From Lentzea sp. NBRC 102530 (GTDB taxonomy: Bacteria; Actinomycetota; Actinomycetes; Mycobacteriales; Pseudonocardiaceae): DNA of 64,000 nucleotides. The stretch lies in NCBI RefSeq assembly GCF_030269365.1, contig NZ_BSTF01000002.1, positions 744,001-808,000 of the forward strand, written 5' to 3'. The notes beneath the pieces were generated by a model. The model saw only the letters and a program-made list of their open reading frames with translations. It was not told the DNA's origin and did not search any database. Shown here one piece after another: positions 52,053 through 59,468 of the stretch; position 1 is the first letter of the stretch; each line of letters opens with the position of its first letter. Position numbers and translations under genes: made by a program.

Positions 52053-52220
52053 GTGGAACTGGTTTCGGTGCTGGTGGCGATCGTTGCCGGGGCCGCTCTC
52101 GCCGGAGGGGTCGGCGTGATCGTCGTCGAGCAGAACAGCCCGGACAAGGTGGTCGAGCAGCGGATCGAGGAGGGCGTGCGGGCCCAGGAGCCCGAGGTCC
52201 TCGACTACGGCTCCCGCTGA
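52053..52220 (+). CDS. DUF2613 small membrane protein
   Basis: A 55-residue protein with one N-terminal membrane helix (VSVLVAIVAGAALAGGVGVI) and a short polar tail (NSPDKVVEQ then EPEVLDYGSR). This matches DUF2613, a small actinobacterial family whose mycobacterial member (Rv0236A) is encoded beside AftD. The helix may be a signal peptide or an anchor. GAGGAG lies 5 nt before the GTG. It sits 2 nt after the GT-C-like gene and 4 nt before the acyltransferase-like gene, all in one direction. Confidence 0.78.
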   Translation: MELVSVLVAIVAGAALAGGVGVIVVEQNSPDKVVEQRIEEGVRAQEPEVLDYGSR

Positions 52221-52224
52221 CCGG

Positions 52225-53247
52225 GTGACCGTGGCCTTCTCCGGTGACCCGGCGGCCTCCTGGAGCATCCTGCTCGAGGCGACCCTGCGCGAGGCACCGG
52301 ACCCCGCGGCGGTGGCCGCGCGGATGTCCCGCGCCGGCGCGGAGTTCCCGAACCTCGGTCCCGCGGCGGTCGTGCTGCGACCGTCCGATTGGGACCTGAC
52401 ACGCGCAGAATTCGCCGACGGCCGTTACGGCGCAGGCGATCCGCTCGTCCGGGTCGCGCTCGCCGGTGAGTCCCTGATGATCGCCGCGCACCACGGCGCG
52501 GTCGACGGGCTCGGGCTGATCGCGTTGCTGGGCATCGCACTCGGTGAGCCGGTGCGGAGTTCGGCGACCGGAGTGGCCCTGCGCCGCCCGGACCGGCCGT
52601 ACCTCCTGAGCGCTCTCGGCCGCGTGCGCGAGGCGGTGTGGACGCCTCCCACGCGCATCCAGCCCTCGTTGCAGGGCAACGACTCCGGCGACCACCTGGT
52701 GTCCCGCGCGCTGCCCGCGCTGAAGCTGGGCAGTGCCAGGCTCACGTCGGCCGCACTCGACGCGACCCGGCGGTGGAACGCCGCGCGCGGCGCCGGGCAC
52801 GGCCGCGTCGTCGCCGCGATCGGCGCTTCCTGGCGCGGTGGCGCGGATCCACGTCCCGAGGCCGGCAGCGCGCTGCTGAGACTGCGCCTGCCCGCCGGGG
52901 CGGGCGAGGACGACGTCCGCGCGCTGCTGGCGGCCGCGGCACCGGAGGCGGGCTTCCCCAGCGCGCACAACCCGGTGGCGCGGTGGGGGATGCGGGTGCT
53001 GGCGTCCCGGCTGGGCAGCACCTTCCTGGTGTCGAACCTCGGTGTGGTCGAGGCGGACGTGGCCGCCCTGCGCTTCTACCCGGCGGCGAGCGGCCGGTCC
53101 GGCGTCGCGTTCGGCGTGGTGACGACAGGGGAGGTCACCACGGCCACCGTGCGCGTGCGACGCAGGGACTTCGACGCGGCCGCCGCCGCGGGGCTGCTGG
53201 ACCTGCTGTGCGATGCGGCTCTTGCGGGTCTTGGGGTGCGGCGGTAG
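52225..53247 (+). CDS. HHxxxDG-motif acyltransferase-like protein (condensation/PapA superfamily)
   Basis: A 340-residue soluble protein. Residues 88-96 read AAHHGAVDG, the catalytic HHxxxDG motif of the chloramphenicol-acetyltransferase/condensation/PapA superfamily, and the SNLGVVEADVAALRFYP and FGVVTTGEVTTATVRVR strands near the end resemble the second-lobe DFGWG-type region, without an exact match. It is shorter than PapA or WS/DGAT enzymes (about 420-460). A role in acylating a glycan or glycolipid of the envelope is inference from context. Its GTG follows the DUF2613 stop by 4 nt. Confidence 0.65.
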   Translation: MTVAFSGDPAASWSILLEATLREAPDPAAVAARMSRAGAEFPNLGPAAVVLRPSDWDLTRAEFADGRYGAGDPLVRVALAGESLMIAAHHGAVDGLGLIALLGIALGEPVRSSATGVALRRPDRPYLLSALGRVREAVWTPPTRIQPSLQGNDSGDHLVSRALPALKLGSARLTSAALDATRRWNAARGAGHGRVVAAIGASWRGGADPRPEAGSALLRLRLPAGAGEDDVRALLAAAAPEAGFPSAHNPVARWGMRVLASRLGSTFLVSNLGVVEADVAALRFYPAASGRSGVAFGVVTTGEVTTATVRVRRRDFDAAAAAGLLDLLCDAALAGLGVRR

Positions 53248-53400
53248 TCGCACCGTGCGGCGGCGGAACTCAGGGCGAGAAGTACGCGCGGCACCGACTG
53301 TCACCGCATCGAACCCACCAGGGCGTTGCACGGGCTTTGCTGCGTGGGTCACAGTGGAAGCCTTGTCAGCTGCCAAAAGGGGACAGGGGGCCGTTGCCCG

Positions 53401-53790
53401 ATGATGTGGTTCCGCGAGCGTCGTAGGGTCAATGCGCGGCGAACGCACCTTTCGGAGGTGGCGGACAGCGTCGGCGCGAGGCGGGGAGTGCTGCTGGCGG
53501 AGAAGCGCACCGGCGGGGCCGGGATCGGGAACTCGCCGGTCAGCCTGGTGATCATCACGCTCCGCCCCGGCTCCGAGAACGAGGTGGCCCGGGCACAGAT
53601 CGAGTCCGCTGTCTCCGCGGGCTACACGAAGCCGCCCGAACCTCCTTGCAGCAAAGGGCGGGGCTGCTCCTTCTACGGCCAGCCGCACTTGCCCATGCTG
53701 ACCATCGAGACGTACTCCTCGGGCGTACCGATCTCGTCGTTCGGGCCGGTTCCCGAAGGGCAGACCGGCGTCATCATCAGCCTGAGTTAG
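53401..53790 (+). CDS. Hypothetical protein, 129 residues
   Basis: A basic-start protein (MMWFRERRRVNARRTHLSEV) with a likely globular second half: IGNSPVSLVIITLRPGSENE, then a Pro/Cys-rich stretch with two Cys (CSKGRGCSFYG) and the PEGQTGVIISLS end. I recognise no family. GGGGG lies 11 nt before the first ATG; the in-frame upstream part to 53326 has odd composition and I left it out. The last 14 bp overlap the convergent glycosyltransferase gene. Confidence 0.5.
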   Translation: MMWFRERRRVNARRTHLSEVADSVGARRGVLLAEKRTGGAGIGNSPVSLVIITLRPGSENEVARAQIESAVSAGYTKPPEPPCSKGRGCSFYGQPHLPMLTIETYSSGVPISSFGPVPEGQTGVIISLS

Positions 53791-54967
53791 CGCCTGGTCG
53801 TCCCACGGCGGACTCACCGAGGAATCCTTGGGCGTGGCGACGAGGCGCGGCGGTGGCCGGTCGCAAAGCGCTGTGCACGGCGCTCTCGAACGCGTCGAGG
53901 CTCTCCTCCCAGCTGAACCGCTGGGCGCGGTCCCGGCCCGCCGCGCCCATCGCCTTGCGCAACGGCTTGTCCCGCAACAACTCCTCGGTGTGCCGGACGA
54001 AGTCGCGGAAGTCGTCGGCCAGCAGGCCCGTGCTGTGCTCCACGATCGCCTCGGCCACGCCACCCGCCGACCGGTACGCGACCGTCGGCACGCCGTGCGA
54101 GGCCGCCTCCATGATGACGATGCCCCAGCCCTCCTTGACCGAAGGGCACACGTGCACCCAGGCACCGGCGAGGATCTCGTGCTTGGTCTGCTCGTCGACC
54201 CAGCCGTGGATGACGACGCTGTCCTCGACGCCGCGGTCGATCGCGTGCCGGCGCAGCACGTCCTTCCAGGGGCCCTCGCCGACGAGTTCCAGCCGCAGGT
54301 CCGGCCACTTCGGACGGAGCTCGGCGACCAGGTCGATCGCGTGCTCCAGCCGCTTGTGCGGCACCAGCCGGGACACCGCGACGAGCACCGGTGCCTCGGT
54401 GCGGCGCGTGGTGACGGCGGGGGGCGCGTCCAGCCCGTTCGGCACGACGACCGTGCGCCGCAGCTCGACGCCGAGGGCGCCCAGTTCGTCCCGCGTCACG
54501 TTGGACACCGTGATGTAGCGGCATCTGCGGTACAGCCGGGGCGCGAGCCACGACTCGATCCACCAGCCGATGCGCCCGAAGAACGGGCCCAGCGCGCTGT
54601 GCCACTGCTCGCGGTGCACGTGGTGCACGAGAACGAGAACGGGGCAGCGCGCGACCAGGCGGCTGAAGAAGGGCATGCCGTTCTGCACGTCCACGATGAC
54701 GTCCGCGTCGGAGCGCAGGATCGCCAGCAGGGCGTGCAGGTAGACGGTGAACTTGTTGCCGCGCCTGCGGAAGCGGACGCCCGCCACCCAGTCGCCGGAC
54801 GGGGCCCGGTTGTGGTCCGCGCACTGGATCGCGACCCGGTAGCCGAGCCGCGCCAGCCCCTCGGCGATGCGCTCGACGTACCGCTCGGAACCGCCGCCCT
54901 CGGGGTGTCTCGTGTCGCGCCAATTCACCAGCAGAATGCTCGGCCGGTAATCAGGGCAACGCGACAT
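53777..54967 (-). CDS. Family 4 glycosyltransferase (Rv0225-like)
   Basis: A 396-residue GT-B enzyme. Acceptor half: ILLVNWRDTRHPEGGGSERY with the Gly-rich loop, DVIVDVQNGMPFFS, LVLVHHVHREQW. Donor half: TVVVPNGLDAPPAVTT, LVAVSRLVPHKRLEHAIDLV, VHVCPSVKEGWGIVIMEAAS with the E-x7-E pair. In M. tuberculosis a similar enzyme (Rv0225) is divergent from the methyltransferase Rv0224c, and the same layout is seen here. The acceptor is unknown. GGGAGAGG lies 6 nt before the ATG. TAACCT (54990-54985) is a possible -10 box. Confidence 0.87.
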   Translation of the reverse strand: MSRCPDYRPSILLVNWRDTRHPEGGGSERYVERIAEGLARLGYRVAIQCADHNRAPSGDWVAGVRFRRRGNKFTVYLHALLAILRSDADVIVDVQNGMPFFSRLVARCPVLVLVHHVHREQWHSALGPFFGRIGWWIESWLAPRLYRRCRYITVSNVTRDELGALGVELRRTVVVPNGLDAPPAVTTRRTEAPVLVAVSRLVPHKRLEHAIDLVAELRPKWPDLRLELVGEGPWKDVLRRHAIDRGVEDSVVIHGWVDEQTKHEILAGAWVHVCPSVKEGWGIVIMEAASHGVPTVAYRSAGGVAEAIVEHSTGLLADDFRDFVRHTEELLRDKPLRKAMGAAGRDRAQRFSWEESLDAFESAVHSALRPATAAPRRHAQGFLGESAVGRPGANSG

Positions 54968-54986
54968 CTGCCTCTCCCGGTGCTAG

Positions 54987-55002
54987 GTTACTGTCAAGTA
55001 GC
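54987..55002 (+). promoter_or_regulatory. GTTAC-N5-AGTAGC element in the glycosyltransferase/methyltransferase divergent region
   Basis: GTTAC (54987-54991), TGTCA, AGTAGC (54997-55002). The first ten bases GGTTACTGTC are identical to those of the element at 56786-56805. It lies within 20-45 bp of both divergent starts. Confidence 0.4.
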
Positions 55003-55030
55003 CATGGTAGACGGAATGCGGGAGATGGCA

Positions 55031-55792
55031 ATGGTCGAGATCGGTTCAGTTTCGACCCCTGGAAAGTTGTGGAAGCCAACTTTCCGGCGTTCTGTTCGGC
55101 TTTTTCGCGCATTTCTGAAAGAACAGTCCGACCCCGACCACTTCTACCGGATCCTGGCGGATGACTCGGTCGCCCAGGTGTCGTCGTACGTGTCCCTGCA
55201 GGGCGCGGTCGTGCTGGACGTCGGGGGCGGTCCCGGGTACTTCGCGGAGGCCTTCCGCGGTGCCGGCGCCCGGTACGTGGGTCTCGACCCGGACGTCGGC
55301 GAGCTGTCGGCGCGGGGTGAACCCGACCCCGGCATGATCCGCGCGAGCGGGACGGCGCTGCCGTTCCGCGACGGGTCGGTGGACGTCTGCTACTCGTCCA
55401 ACGTCCTGGAGCACGTCGGTGACCCGTGGCTCATGCTGGCTGAGATGGTGCGTGTGACCAGGCCCGGAGGGACCGTCTTCCTGTCGTACACGCCGTGGTG
55501 GTCACCCTGGGGAGGCCACGAGACGGCGCCGTGGCACTTCGTCGGCGGTCACTACGCGCGACGCCGTTACGAGCGCCGCAACGGCAAACCGCCGAAGAAC
55601 GCGTTCGGCACGTCGCTGTTCCCGGTGGGCGTCGGGGCGGTCCGGCGGTGGGCTCACCGCCAGACCGTCGCCGACGTGGTCGAGACGTTCCCCCGGTACC
55701 ACCCGTGGTGGGCGAAGTGGATCACCCGCGTGCCGGTGGTCAGGGAGGTCGCCTCGTGGAATTTCGTGGTCGTGCTCAGGCGGCGTGCCTAG
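55031..55792 (+). CDS. Class I SAM methyltransferase (Rv0224c-like)
   Basis: A 253-residue methyltransferase. Motif I: VVLDVGGGPGYFAEAFRGAG; acidic loop: YVGLDPDVGELSARGEPDPG; then GTALPFRDGSVDVCYSSNVL and EHVGDPWLMLAEMVRVTRPG. The end (WITRVPVVREVASWNFVVVL) is hydrophobic. The sequence is strongly like M. tuberculosis Rv0224c as I recall it. The start is not certain: ATG at 55031 has GGGAG 6 nt upstream; ATGs at 55004, 55016 and 55025 are in frame. The first 30 codons are less GC-rich than the rest and hold a 9-bp inverted repeat. It overlaps the DUF3068 gene by 17 bp. Confidence 0.85.
   Translation: MVEIGSVSTPGKLWKPTFRRSVRLFRAFLKEQSDPDHFYRILADDSVAQVSSYVSLQGAVVLDVGGGPGYFAEAFRGAGARYVGLDPDVGELSARGEPDPGMIRASGTALPFRDGSVDVCYSSNVLEHVGDPWLMLAEMVRVTRPGGTVFLSYTPWWSPWGGHETAPWHFVGGHYARRRYERRNGKPPKNAFGTSLFPVGVGAVRRWAHRQTVADVVETFPRYHPWWAKWITRVPVVREVASWNFVVVLRRRA
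55061..55085. repeat. Inverted repeat inside the 5' coding region of the methyltransferase gene
   Basis: GGAAAGTTG (55061-55069) and CAACTTTCC (55077-55085) are perfect 9-bp arms around a 7-nt loop, in an A/T-rich patch 30 bp into the gene. In the mRNA it would make a hairpin near the start codon. Confidence 0.55.
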
Positions 55793-56732
55793 CGCGTCGC
55801 CCGAGGACGCCGATCGCGATTCCGGCGAGCAGCAGCACCAGGCCGACGGAAAGCAGGACGACCGGTCCGGTGCTGCTGATCAGGGTCAATTTGTCCCGCG
55901 CTTCCGAGGCGCGTTCCACCGATTCTTTGACGGTCTTCTCGTTGAACGTCAAAGTGGCGTCGAGCAGCACCGTTCCTTCTTTTCCATCCGGCCCGACGAG
56001 CACCTGCCGCTGCTGTTCGGAGCCCTTGATGATGATGCCGCTGGCCGGCTCCACCCACATGGTCCGGGTGTTCTGGTAGCGGCGCTCCGCCTTGACCGAG
56101 GCCTCGGTGCTGTTCACCAGGGTGCCGGGCACCTCCTGGTCGCGGAACTTGGTCGACGGGATCTTCTGGACGAACTTGTAGACCTCGAGCCCGTTGAGCT
56201 GTTCCGTGCCCTCGTACCGCGCGGTCGACGCCTTGCGCAGCGTGGTGTCGAAGTACTCGTAGTCCTGGGGCTGCGTGCCGAACGGGAACTTGTAGTTCAG
56301 CCCCTCCTGGCGGACCTTCTTGTCGTCCTCGGTCGGGTCGCCCTCGGCGTCCGTCACGTACTGCTGGGTGCAGTTCTGCAGCGCCATGTTCGTCCGCCGG
56401 TCGAGGCACACGCGGTGCTTCATCGCGGAGACGAGCTGGTTCTCCGAGTCGGTGACGACCAGGCCCTGGTCCCACACCATCACGTCACCGTCGACCTGGG
56501 CCTCCGGCCTGGTCAGGTTGCTCTCGACCTTGCGGGTCGCCGTCAGCCGCGCGTCCCGGACGACGAGTTCCTTGGGGTAGAAGACCTTCGCCGCGCCTTC
56601 CGCGACGGATTCCGTCTTCTGGTCGAGCGGCACGACGGCGAGCTCGGGGTACACGTAGAAGCGCAGGACTGCTCCGAGCGCCAGCGAGAAGATGCCCAGT
56701 CCTACCAGCACGAGGCTCGCAACACGTCGCAC
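55776..56732 (-). CDS. DUF3068 membrane protein (first copy)
   Basis: A 318-residue protein with one transmembrane helix at each end (VASLVLVGLGIFSLALGAVL and GPVVLLSVGLVLLLAGIAIG) and an extracytoplasmic domain between. DUF3068 proteins (Rv0227c in M. tuberculosis) are conserved in arabinogalactan-bearing actinobacteria and sit near AftD; some have been discussed as envelope or porin-related proteins. Visible marks: VCLDRRTNMALQNCTQQY with two Cys, and EGLNYKFPFGTQPQDYEYFD. GGAAGGAGGA lies 6 nt before the GTG. It shares its fold with the second copy at 58094. Confidence 0.85.
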   Translation of the reverse strand: MRRVASLVLVGLGIFSLALGAVLRFYVYPELAVVPLDQKTESVAEGAAKVFYPKELVVRDARLTATRKVESNLTRPEAQVDGDVMVWDQGLVVTDSENQLVSAMKHRVCLDRRTNMALQNCTQQYVTDAEGDPTEDDKKVRQEGLNYKFPFGTQPQDYEYFDTTLRKASTARYEGTEQLNGLEVYKFVQKIPSTKFRDQEVPGTLVNSTEASVKAERRYQNTRTMWVEPASGIIIKGSEQQRQVLVGPDGKEGTVLLDATLTFNEKTVKESVERASEARDKLTLISSTGPVVLLSVGLVLLLAGIAIGVLGRRARHAA

Positions 56733-56785
56733 TCGTCCTCCTTCCAGGTGTGTGCCGACTGTGAGAGGGAGGTCACAGTGGCGAG

Positions 56786-56805
56786 GAAACTACCGGACAG
56801 TAACC
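56786..56805 (-). promoter_or_regulatory. GGTTAC-N5-GGTAGTTTC element upstream of the first DUF3068 gene
   Basis: On the minus strand GGTTAC (56805-56800), TGTCC, GGTAGTTTC (56794-56786), about 55 bp before the DUF3068 start. It is the best match to the motif shared in this locus. Confidence 0.5.
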
Positions 56806-56981
56806 TCTGCGCAACCCTTCGGTCGGGGTGACTCAGGTCATCTTGATCGGTCCGCGTGGAGAAAGAAGCTACTCGGCCGCCGCAACGTGGAGCCGTTCGG
56901 CGGAACCCCTGCTGTCCAACGGGTAGCGGCTGAATGAAGGAGTTCCTTACTCGTCGGCGACGATGCCGGAGGAAGAGACAC

Positions 56982-58109
56982 GTGGAAGAAACCCCTGTGT
57001 GCTATCCCGGAGCAGTTGAGCAGGCCCGGCTGCTCGCGCGCGGTACGACGACCGCAGCAGAACTCCTTGCTGCGGCGCAACATCGGCTGGGTTCCCGGCG
57101 TCACGTTTTCACAGATGTCGATTTGGTGGCCGCCCGGCGCAGTGCTGAGGAGGCCGATCGGCGGTTGGCGGCGGGGGAGCGCGGACGACTGCTCGGCCTG
57201 CCTTTGGCGGTCGAGGATTCCTTGCCCCGTTCGGCTTTCGACGCACTGGCGGCGGCCGGAGCCGTCGTGATCGGACGGACCTCGTCGGCCGAACGCCACC
57301 GCAACCCCACGCCCGGCATCCCCGCCACGGCGCTCGATCCGAAGGTGTCCGGCACCGCGGTCGCCGTCGCCACCGGCGTGGTGTCCGGGGTCCTGGCCCG
57401 CCGCGCGCCCGGAGCCGGGCAGGTGCCCGCGGGCGGTGCCGGTGTGGTCGGCTTCGAGACGTCCGGCGGATCCGGTGTGGTGGCGCGGAAGGTGGCCGAC
57501 GTGGCGCACGTCGTGCACGGGCTCGGCTGGGAGGCCGCGCCCGCGGACCGTCCACTGAGGATCGGTGTGTCGTTGCGCGGCGTCTCGGTGACCACTCGAA
57601 CGCGCGCGCCCATGCGGCGGGTCGTCGAGGACGTCGCCGCGCTGTTGTCGTTGCACGTCGACGAAGTGGTGGACCACGACCCGCACCTCGCCAGCGAGGC
57701 CCGGCTCCTGCTGGCGCCGCACCTCGCGGCCGGGCCCCGGGAACTGGAACTGCTCGGCCGGGTCGTGCCCGGGCCCCTGAGGGGCGTCTGCCGATCGCTG
57801 CGTGCCGCGGAACGGGAGATGCTGAACCACATGTTCGCGGGTGTCGACGTGCTGGTGACACCGGGGCACACCGGCCCGGCCGAGACGACGTCGCTGCCCG
57901 GCGGTGTCCTGGTGCGCAACGGCGCCACGTCGCCGTTCACCCCGCTCTGGCGGGTCAGCGGCTACCCGGCCGTGTCCGTGCGCGCGGGTTCCGACGCCGA
58001 CGGCAATCCGTTGCCGGTGACGCTGATCGCCGTCCCGAGGGCGGAGGGAGAACTGCTGAGGGTCGCCCGGATCGTCGAGGCGGAAGGCACTGCTCATCGC
58101 AGCCCGTAG
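56982..58109 (+). CDS. Amidase-fold protein without catalytic residues
   Basis: A 375-residue protein with the shape of an amidase-signature enzyme: ARGTTTAAELLAAAQHRLGS, LLGLPLAVEDSLPRSAFDAL, AAGAVVIGRTSSAERHRNPT, and a C-terminal FTPLWRVSGYPAVSVRAGSD. The catalytic Ser-cisSer-Lys triad is gone: the Lys of PxxVKD is Glu (LAVEDS), and the GGSSGG loop and GTDTGGS segment are replaced or lost (VSGTAVAVATG, then RRAPGAGQVPAGG). It is probably a pseudoenzyme with a binding or regulatory job. GGAGGAAGAG lies upstream of the GTG. It sits between the two DUF3068 genes and overlaps the second by 16 bp. Confidence 0.78.
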   Translation: MEETPVCYPGAVEQARLLARGTTTAAELLAAAQHRLGSRRHVFTDVDLVAARRSAEEADRRLAAGERGRLLGLPLAVEDSLPRSAFDALAAAGAVVIGRTSSAERHRNPTPGIPATALDPKVSGTAVAVATGVVSGVLARRAPGAGQVPAGGAGVVGFETSGGSGVVARKVADVAHVVHGLGWEAAPADRPLRIGVSLRGVSVTTRTRAPMRRVVEDVAALLSLHVDEVVDHDPHLASEARLLLAPHLAAGPRELELLGRVVPGPLRGVCRSLRAAEREMLNHMFAGVDVLVTPGHTGPAETTSLPGGVLVRNGATSPFTPLWRVSGYPAVSVRAGSDADGNPLPVTLIAVPRAEGELLRVARIVEAEGTAHRSP

Positions 58110-59206
58110 TCGACGTTCGTCGACGACACGACGTTCTTGAGGTCGAGCGAACCGTCCGGGTCGCTGGCGTTGGTGACGCCGTAGGTGATCGCGCCCGCGA
58201 GGCACGCACCGAACACCAGCGCCAGCGCTCCGGCCACGAGTCCGCGCCGCCACCGGAGCAGCAGCACGGCGCCGGCCGCGAGCAGAGCGGCGCCGGCGGC
58301 GAGCAGCACCGCGGGCAGCACGGTGATCATGAAGAGCTTCGGCAGGTTCTGCTTGACCTGGTCCACGTTCGCGGTGACCGAGGCGTTGGTCAGGCCCAGT
58401 TCCCCGGCGAACACCGGGGTTCCCGCGCCCTCGGCCTGCGCGGCGGTGCGCAGTTCCTGGCGGATGTCCTCGCGGACCGAGAGCACGGCGCCGGTCCTGG
58501 GTTCGACCAGCAGCGTGCGGGTGACGCCGTAGTACTGGGTGACGTCCACCGACGACTCGGCGCTGCCGACGAGCGCACCGGGAACCGCGAACCGGCCGAG
58601 CGCCGTCGGCGGGATCGTGTGCGCGAACCGGTACACGTCGAGTCCTTGCAGCAGCTGCTCGCCGGCGAAGTGGATGGCGACCGGGCGGTTCAGCACCGTG
58701 TCGTACCAGTCGTGGTCGCGCTGCTCGGTGCCGAACGGGAAGACGAAGTTGAGGCCCGGCTGCAGGAGTGACCGGCCCTCCGCGGTGATCCGCTTGCCCT
58801 GCTCGGTCTCGTAGAACTCGCCGCGGCAGGGCGCGACCGCCTCGCCGGTGCGGCGGTCGAGGCAGACCTTGCGCACCTCGGCGCTGAGCACGAGCCCGTC
58901 CGCGTCCTCCTTGACGATCGTCGCCCGCTTCCACACGGTGACGTCGCCGTTCTCCTTGACCTCCGGCGCGGCGAGGTCTCCCTCCACGTGCGTGGTCGCG
59001 GTGAGGCTGAGGTCGTGCCGGACCTCCGGCGCGGCACCCGGCGGGTACACGACGGCGGTGACCCCTTCTCCTCGTGAGATCGAAACGGTGTTGATGTCGT
59101 GCTGCAGCTTCGCCAGCAGGGGATAGGCGTGCAGCTGCAGCACGAGGCCCGCCGCGGCGGCGAAGGCGCCGAGTCCGAGCAGGGCGGCGACGACTGCGGT
59201 TCGCAC
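58094..59206 (-). CDS. DUF3068 membrane protein (second copy)
   Basis: A 370-residue paralogue of the DUF3068 protein at 55776. It has an N-terminal helix (VVAALLGLGAFAAAAGLVLQ) and two C-terminal helices (ITVLPAVLLAAGAALLAAGA and AGALALVFGACLAGAITYG). The shared core is VCLDRRTGEAVAPCRGEFYE with two Cys and GLNFVFPFGTEQRDHDWYD. The extra C-terminal span and tail are absent from the first copy. The 262-bp gap upstream, shared with the divergent secreted-protein gene, is relatively A/T-rich; I see no clear operator there. Confidence 0.83.
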   Translation of the reverse strand: MRTAVVAALLGLGAFAAAAGLVLQLHAYPLLAKLQHDINTVSISRGEGVTAVVYPPGAAPEVRHDLSLTATTHVEGDLAAPEVKENGDVTVWKRATIVKEDADGLVLSAEVRKVCLDRRTGEAVAPCRGEFYETEQGKRITAEGRSLLQPGLNFVFPFGTEQRDHDWYDTVLNRPVAIHFAGEQLLQGLDVYRFAHTIPPTALGRFAVPGALVGSAESSVDVTQYYGVTRTLLVEPRTGAVLSVREDIRQELRTAAQAEGAGTPVFAGELGLTNASVTANVDQVKQNLPKLFMITVLPAVLLAAGAALLAAGAVLLLRWRRGLVAGALALVFGACLAGAITYGVTNASDPDGSLDLKNVVSSTNVDYGLR

Positions 59207-59468
59207 AGGTCCTCACAAGTATTCGGTTGGCAGGGAGGCGTGTCCGTGAGGCGCGATTTCCGGTAACCGTGCGTTCAGTTCTACCCGGTTCGTGAGCTAG
59301 ATCACAAGGGCATACCTGAATCCCATTCGGGTTACCTCGCCGCGACGGCTGGGACACGATCACCGCTCGGTTGGGTCAAGGTGCCCCGAACCCCTGGTGT
59401 GCCACCGGTTCGCGTGGCTGGATCGACCGCGCACCAGTCCTGTTCGACTCGAAGAGCTTGGGGGATCC

